From Dysgonomonas sp. HGC4 (GTDB lineage Bacteria; Bacteroidota; Bacteroidia; Bacteroidales; Dysgonomonadaceae), in assembly GCF_001261715.1 (NCBI RefSeq), contig NZ_CVRU01000178.1:1-47369 (forward strand): 47,369 nt of DNA. The letters run 5' to 3'. The notes under the pieces are model-generated. The model searched no databases, was not told the DNA's origin, and worked only from the letters and a program-made list of their open reading frames with translations. Each line of letters begins with the position of its first letter. Within the stretch, counting starts at the first letter, position 1. Below are positions 42,619 to 47,369 of this stretch, piece after piece. The position numbers and the translations under genes were made by a program.

Positions 42619-44112
42619 TTATTTTCGTTTTACTATTTTACCAATAACGGGAATTTCCGATAAGGGTAAATCTCTCTTGATAAGAACAAAAAAGAAAATA
42701 GCGAACAACACTGTATTAAACGCCAAGCGTAATGCTTCTGTATCGAAACGTATATAACAACTTACTCCATAAAGCACAATAGCCAGACCAAAATACAAAC
42801 CTATCGATTTGAAATCGTAAGGCAGTGGTCGGTATTTTCGTTCAAAGTAGTAAGAAAGTAACATCATTATCAAATTACAAATCAATGTAGCCCATGCACT
42901 AGCTATATATCCATAGATAGGTACAAAAACAATATTCAGTACAATAGTTATTACACAACCTGCGATTGAGAATACTGCTCCGAAATAAGTTTTATCGACC
43001 ATCTTGTACCAAAAAGACAAGTTGAAGTAAACCCCAAACAGAATATACCCCATCATTACGATAGAAACCACATTCAACCCCTCATAGAAATCCTTGCCTA
43101 TAAAGTGTTTTATTATATCCATATAAAACATTACCCCAAGAAATATAATCAAGGAGAAAATGATAAAATACTTCATAGCTTCAGTGTAAGCCTTATCGTG
43201 ATTAGCATCTTTGTTTTTAGCAAAAATAAAGGGCTCATAGGCGAAGCGGAAAGCTTGCGTGAACATCATCATAATAATAGCTACCCGCGAACATGCCGAA
43301 TAGATACCCAGTTGACGAAAAGCTTCTACCTTATCATCAAATAAGAATGGATAAATTATTTTATCAACTGTTTGATTCAGCATGCCTGCAATTCCCAATA
43401 TCAATAAAGGGAAGCAATATTTAAGCATACGCTTCAACAGATTGGTATCGATCACGTATTTAAAGCCTCTCAGTTCGGGAATCAAGAGAATAAATGTAAT
43501 TGCCGAACCTATAAGATTGGCTACAAATACATAACCTTCTTTGTATGACGGATTATAAAACCAAGCGATCAATGATGGATTAACAGCATGAATCTTAGGG
43601 CAAATAATCAGGAAAAAGATAGTAAATGCAATGGTTATAAAAATACTCGACAACCGAAGGGTGGCAAATCGAATAGGACGTTTCTTGTATCGTAAATAAG
43701 CAAAGGGAATGGTCATTATAGTATCAATCCCTACCACAATAGCCATTATAGCAATATAATCAGGGTGATGCGAATAATCTAAAAAGTCGGCTATAGGATT
43801 CAAAAAACTAAAACAAAAAACCACAAAAAGAATAGAGGTAAGGGCAATAGACAGAAGAGTTGTAGAATATACCTTCATTGGCTCATCGTCTCCCTTATTC
43901 ATAAAACGAAAAAAGCCGGTCTCCATGCCATATGTAAGAATCACCGCCAGTAAAGCAGTATAGGCATAGACGTTGGTCATTACACCAAATTCGCCGGTGG
44001 TTAACACCCTTGTATAGATTGGCACAAGACACCAACCTATAAATTTCCCCAGGATACTACTCAAACCATAAATGGCGGTATCCTTGGCCAGACTTTTCAT
44101 TCCTCCTGCCAT
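42619..44112 (-). CDS. oligosaccharide flippase (Wzx/MOP superfamily)
   Basis: A 497-residue polytopic protein with roughly fourteen membrane helices and the polysaccharide-transport signature at the start: LAKDTAIYGLSSILGKFIGWCLVPIYTR (about 8-35), followed by GEFGVMTNVYAY. Such proteins move lipid-linked sugars across the inner membrane for surface polysaccharide or O-antigen assembly. No glycosyltransferases or polymerase are adjacent, so this is not part of a visible polysaccharide locus; a lone general envelope flippase is as likely. The leader is very short if the TACCTTTG element at 44132-44139 is its promoter. An in-frame ATG four codons downstream is directly preceded by GGAGGA and is an alternative start. 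Confidence 0.88.
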   Translation of the reverse strand: MAGGMKSLAKDTAIYGLSSILGKFIGWCLVPIYTRVLTTGEFGVMTNVYAYTALLAVILTYGMETGFFRFMNKGDDEPMKVYSTTLLSIALTSILFVVFCFSFLNPIADFLDYSHHPDYIAIMAIVVGIDTIMTIPFAYLRYKKRPIRFATLRLSSIFITIAFTIFFLIICPKIHAVNPSLIAWFYNPSYKEGYVFVANLIGSAITFILLIPELRGFKYVIDTNLLKRMLKYCFPLLILGIAGMLNQTVDKIIYPFLFDDKVEAFRQLGIYSACSRVAIIMMMFTQAFRFAYEPFIFAKNKDANHDKAYTEAMKYFIIFSLIIFLGVMFYMDIIKHFIGKDFYEGLNVVSIVMMGYILFGVYFNLSFWYKMVDKTYFGAVFSIAGCVITIVLNIVFVPIYGYIASAWATLICNLIMMLLSYYFERKYRPLPYDFKSIGLYFGLAIVLYGVSCYIRFDTEALRLAFNTVLFAIFFFVLIKRDLPLSEIPVIGKIVKRK

Positions 44113-44131
44113 CTTTCTGATTTTTCGGATG

Positions 44132-44139
44132 CAAAGGTA
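44132..44139 (-). promoter_or_regulatory. candidate -7 element of the flippase promoter
   Basis: The minus strand reads TACCTTTG, an exact TAnnTTTG match 19 bases before the ATG. No clear -33 TTTG is present at the expected spacing. Confidence 0.5.
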
Positions 44140-44272
44140 ATATAAATCGTATGTATATTATAGTTAATATGAATGAAATACACAACATTTTAGACCTATC
44201 GTTACCCTAACAACTAATGTGTAGACAATTATAAAAATCAAGCTATTAACATCAATTAATGATTTATTCAGC

Positions 44273-44280
44273 TAACTTTG
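44273..44280 (+). promoter_or_regulatory. candidate -7 element of the acyl-CoA synthetase promoter
   Basis: TAACTTTG is an exact TAnnTTTG match, giving a leader of about 118 bases that contains a hairpin repeat. The -33 region has no good TTTG. The 293-base gap to the flippase gene is otherwise AT-rich and featureless. Confidence 0.5.
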
Positions 44281-44367
44281 TGTTATAAAAACTTCAATAA
44301 TACATTTGAGTCGTATATCCGTATCGTTTAATAAGCTTTACTGATGTCTCTTATAGGAATAATAACG

Positions 44368-44380
44368 AGGTCTGAGACCT
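44368..44380. repeat. intergenic hairpin repeat copy in the acyl-CoA synthetase leader
   Basis: AGGTCTGAGACCT is a perfect palindrome around one base, ending 25 bases before the ATG. It is followed by TACC rather than the usual T-rich tail. Confidence 0.65.
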
Positions 44381-44405
44381 TACCACATAAGTAAAAAACA
44401 TAGAG

Positions 44406-46217
44406 ATGAGTTACTATCATTTAGCCGAGCTTGTGCATAAACGAGCAGCCAAATACAAATCGAGTACAGTTCTTAAATACAGAGATGCCAACGAAAAACG
44501 TTGGAAAACAATCTCATGGAATCGTTTTTCAGAATATGTCATGAAAACGGCATGGGCTATGGCTGAGGTTGGAATTGAGGCTCAAGAGAATATAGGAATA
44601 TATTCTCAGAATATGTGTCAGTACTTATATACGGAGTTTGGAGCTTTTGCAAACAGAGCCGTAGTTGTTCCTATATACGCAACAGCATCGCCACATCAAG
44701 TAGAATACATAGTGAACGATGCTCAAATAAAAACGCTATTTGTAGGAGAGCAGTTTCAATATAACAACGCATACAAAGTACAACAGCAGTCGGAAACTCT
44801 GAAAAAGCTGGTTATATTCGATCCAAATGTAAAACTTCATCCCGAAGATCATACATCCGTATATTTCAGTGACTTTATGGCATCCGGAGAAAATTCTGAT
44901 GCAGAAGTAAAGGTTACTGTGAGAATGAAAACAATTCGCGAAACGGATATTGCCTGTATCATCTACACATCAGGTACTACGGGTGAACCTAAAGGAGTTG
45001 TTCTTCTACACTCATCTTTTCTTGAGGTTTTTAGAATCCACGATGAAAGATTACCACAACTATCGAACAGAGATGTATCGATGAACTTCCTTCCATTAGC
45101 ACATATTTTCGAGAAGGCTTGGACATACTATGTTATACATAAAGGTATGACAATCGCAATCAATACAGATGCTAAGGAAATACAAAAATCTATCAAGCAG
45201 GTAAGACCAACAGTCATGTGTAGTGTACCTCGTTTCTGGGAAAAAGTATTTCAAGGCGTTTCCGAAAAGATCGAAAGCTCTAAAGGTTTAATGAAATGGT
45301 TATACACCGATGCGATAAAGACAGGAAAGAAATATAATCTTGACTATAAGAATAACGATATAAAGCCTCCGATTGGCAATGCTATAAAGTTCCACTTTTA
45401 TAACAATACCATATTCCGCATATTAAAGATGGTAATTGGTATCGAAAAAGGAGTATTATTTCCTTGTGCAGGTTCTCCTTTATCTGATGAAATAAACATA
45501 TTCCTCAAATCAGTAAACATACCTATTATAGTGGGTTATGGTCTTACTGAGACTACAGCTACTGTAAGTTTTTACCCTCCCGTTCATTTTAAAATTCATT
45601 CAGTAGGTGCAGTAATGCCGGGTCTGGAAGTAAAAATAGACCCAACAAATGATGAGATTTTGGTTAAAGGTCGTACTGTAATGAAAGAGTATTACAAGAA
45701 ACCAGAAGAAACAGCTAGAGTATTTACCGAAGATGGATTTTTCAGAACCGGAGACTCGGGTAAAATGATAGAAGGTAATGTTATAGTATTGACTGAAAGG
45801 ATCAAAGACCTTTTCAAAACATCAAACGGAAAATACATTGCACCACAAGCCATCGAAACCATTATTGCAAACGATAAGTTTATTGATATGATAGCTGTTA
45901 TTGGCGATGAGGTGAAATTTGTAAGTGCACTCATTGTTCCAAACTACGAAGCTATAGTTAAATGGGCTGAAGAGAACCAAATATTATACAGTAATATGGA
46001 AGATCTGCTACAAAATAAAGATGTAAATTCGATGATATCAGGACGTATCGAAATGCGTCAGGCAGATTTAGCTCCCTACGAAAAAGTAAAACGTTTCACT
46101 CTTCTTCCTGAGCCATTCACTATGGAATCGGGAGAGTTAACAAACACCCTCAAGATAAAGAGAAAAGTTGTAGTTGAAAGATACAAAGACTTGATTGAGA
46201 AAATGTACGCCGAATAA
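44406..46217 (+). CDS. long-chain acyl-CoA synthetase (AMP-forming)
   Basis: This enzyme activates fatty acids to acyl-AMP and then acyl-CoA. The ATP/AMP-binding motif is YTSGTTGEPKG (187-197). The adenylate-binding motif is GYGLTETTATVS, the hinge region has FFRTGDSG, and the C-terminal domain carries KDLFKTSNGKYIAP, the long-chain family signature, with a probable catalytic lysine in LTNTLKIKRK. The 603 residues match long-chain FadD-like ligases of Bacteroidota. Which fatty acids it uses, and whether for degradation or phospholipid recycling, cannot be read from sequence. Three bases separate it from hemW; tight spacing suggests co-transcription without known functional connection. Confidence 0.92.
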   Translation: MSYYHLAELVHKRAAKYKSSTVLKYRDANEKRWKTISWNRFSEYVMKTAWAMAEVGIEAQENIGIYSQNMCQYLYTEFGAFANRAVVVPIYATASPHQVEYIVNDAQIKTLFVGEQFQYNNAYKVQQQSETLKKLVIFDPNVKLHPEDHTSVYFSDFMASGENSDAEVKVTVRMKTIRETDIACIIYTSGTTGEPKGVVLLHSSFLEVFRIHDERLPQLSNRDVSMNFLPLAHIFEKAWTYYVIHKGMTIAINTDAKEIQKSIKQVRPTVMCSVPRFWEKVFQGVSEKIESSKGLMKWLYTDAIKTGKKYNLDYKNNDIKPPIGNAIKFHFYNNTIFRILKMVIGIEKGVLFPCAGSPLSDEINIFLKSVNIPIIVGYGLTETTATVSFYPPVHFKIHSVGAVMPGLEVKIDPTNDEILVKGRTVMKEYYKKPEETARVFTEDGFFRTGDSGKMIEGNVIVLTERIKDLFKTSNGKYIAPQAIETIIANDKFIDMIAVIGDEVKFVSALIVPNYEAIVKWAEENQILYSNMEDLLQNKDVNSMISGRIEMRQADLAPYEKVKRFTLLPEPFTMESGELTNTLKIKRKVVVERYKDLIEKMYAE

Positions 46218-46220
46218 TAA

Positions 46221-47351
46221 ATGGCAGGAATATACATACATGTTCCGTTCTGTAAGACAAGATGCATATACTGCGACTTCTTTACAAGAACCGATATGAA
46301 ACAAAAGAATCCTTATGTATCAGCAATATGTAAGGAAGCTGTTCTCCGTGCCGAATATTTAGGCGGAGAAACTATCGAAACAATTTACTTTGGAGGAGGA
46401 ACACCCTCTCAGCTATCCATCGAAGACTTACAGTCCGTACTCAATACCCTTCGGAATACTTTCGAGATAAGCCCTCAGGCAGAAATTACGCTAGAAGCTA
46501 ACCCCGATGATTTGAATGCTAGTTATCTAGCTCAACTCTTATCTTCGGGATTCAACCGATTGAGCATGGGCGTGCAGAGCTTTGATGATGCACAATTGAA
46601 GTTTCTCAACAGACGACATTCAGCCCAAAGAGCAATAGATGCAGTCAAAATGGCTCAGCAAGCTGGCTTTCAAAATATAAGTATCGACCTCATGTATGGT
46701 CTCCCTGACCTTACAATGGATATTTGGCAAAACACACTTGATAAAGCAATTACCCTGAATATACAACACATATCGTCCTACCACTTAATATATGAGGCAG
46801 GTACTAAACTATATCGTTTACTACAAAAAGGCGATGTAAGATCGGCTGACGAAGAGCTTAGTCTGGATATGTTTTCACTATTAATTGAGAAACTGAAAGA
46901 AGCCGGATTCATACACTACGAAATATCCAATTTCGGTAAGGAAGGGCTTTTCTCTCGTCATAACAGCTCTTATTGGCTCGACAAAAAGTATCTGGGTTTA
47001 GGACCTTCCGCACACTCATTCAACCAGATTAACAGGTGCTGGAATATAGCATCCATACCCAAGTTTATCGAAGGAATAAAAGCCGAAAAGCCGAATATTG
47101 AAGAGGAAATACTGGATACTCAAGCCCGATATAATGATTTCATCTTAACAGGTATGCGTACCATGTGGGGCATCAACATTTCGACTTTGAAAGATAAGTT
47201 TGGAGATAAGCTGCTCGAGTACTGCGAGGCCAATTTGAGAAAGCATCTCGAATCGGGAAATGTAATTCTCGCCGATAACCACTACAAAATAACACCACAA
47301 GGCATCTTTATTTCAGACAGTATCATGAGCGATCTCATGTATGTAGAATAA
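46221..47351 (+). CDS. hemW: radical SAM heme chaperone HemW
   Basis: HemW is a radical SAM protein related to HemN that binds heme and, in studied species, delivers it to respiratory enzymes. The iron-sulfur-binding motif is CKTRCIYCDF with Cys11, Cys15 and Cys18, starting right after IYIHVPF. Other blocks are FGGGTPSQL, EANPDDL, FNRLSMGVQSFDD and SIDLMYGLPDLT. The 376 residues match HemW, not coproporphyrinogen dehydrogenase HemN (about 450), whose additional N-terminal part is absent. It is complete: the stop is at 47349-47351, 18 bases from the window end. It probably shares a transcript with the acyl-CoA synthetase gene. Confidence 0.93.
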   Translation: MAGIYIHVPFCKTRCIYCDFFTRTDMKQKNPYVSAICKEAVLRAEYLGGETIETIYFGGGTPSQLSIEDLQSVLNTLRNTFEISPQAEITLEANPDDLNASYLAQLLSSGFNRLSMGVQSFDDAQLKFLNRRHSAQRAIDAVKMAQQAGFQNISIDLMYGLPDLTMDIWQNTLDKAITLNIQHISSYHLIYEAGTKLYRLLQKGDVRSADEELSLDMFSLLIEKLKEAGFIHYEISNFGKEGLFSRHNSSYWLDKKYLGLGPSAHSFNQINRCWNIASIPKFIEGIKAEKPNIEEEILDTQARYNDFILTGMRTMWGINISTLKDKFGDKLLEYCEANLRKHLESGNVILADNHYKITPQGIFISDSIMSDLMYVE

Positions 47352-47369
47352 AAAAAACAATATAAAAAA

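Noticed and set aside
1827-44380. The repeated palindromes as a CRISPR array or integron attC sites
   Set aside because: Copies are kilobases apart with genes between them, are not regularly spaced, and lack attC core sites or any integrase or cas gene in the window.
1827-44380. All intergenic palindromes as ordinary Rho-independent terminators
   Set aside because: Many copies are in leaders just before start codons, some tails point against the gene direction, and separate good terminators exist beside them (7166-7196, 40344-40382, 16474-16516).
42619-46217. A polysaccharide biosynthesis locus around the flippase
   Set aside because: Neighbours are a peptidase, an acyl-CoA synthetase and hemW; there are no glycosyltransferase, Wzy or sugar-nucleotide genes.

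Overview
The window is AT-rich chromosomal DNA from a member of the Bacteroidota, most likely order Bacteroidales. The evidence is gene content and order (tig-clpP-clpX-recQ; a dcw division cluster running mraZ to ftsZ and ending in a yqeY-like gene; a glycine-lipid glsA/glsB pair; an S46 dipeptidyl-peptidase), TTTG/TAnnTTTG promoters, near-absence of strong Shine-Dalgarno sequences, and a lipoprotein with the Bacteroidota acidic surface-export signature. A Dysgonomonas-like genus is my guess from overall resemblance; no 16S gene is present to confirm it. Almost all of the sequence is core housekeeping DNA with no insertion sequence, phage, CRISPR array, tRNA or rRNA gene visible.

Layout. 1-6491 (+): protein quality control (trigger factor, ClpP, ClpX) and a long RecQ helicase, with a possible divergent gene fragment at the extreme left edge. 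6668-16399 (+): coaD, then a run of an S41 periplasmic protease, an acidic protein of unknown function, smpB, two tandem polytopic DUF6056-like membrane proteins and full-length cobalamin-dependent metH, closed by a strong bidirectional terminator. 16547-32994 (-): one dcw cluster transcribed mraZ-rsmH-ftsL-ftsI-murE-mraY-murD-ftsW-murG-murC-ftsQ-ftsA-ftsZ-yqeY, covering lipid II synthesis, the septal synthase/flippase pair and the Z-ring proteins. A two-unit MraZ box lies upstream of mraZ. 33416-38044 (+): glsA-glsB (glycine lipid acyltransferases), aroA, a small Cys-rich membrane protein and an ABC metal permease. 38258-44112 (-): a surface beta-helix lipoprotein, a DPP7-type peptidase and a Wzx/MOP-type flippase. 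44406-47351 (+): an acyl-CoA synthetase and hemW.

The most unusual signal is not a gene. About twenty short hairpins with stem AAGGT-N5-ACCTT lie in the gaps between genes across the whole window, on both strands and at both 5' and 3' ends of genes. Many carry an asymmetric T-rich tail resembling TTTATTGCTTT, and some copies show paired (compensatory) base changes in the stem. They behave like a dispersed intergenic repeat family. In the tig-clpP gap three copies of the core lie within 150 bases and can form mutually exclusive hairpins, one ending in a T-tract, like an attenuator. A second short leader element recurs just upstream of ftsQ, ftsW and glsB.
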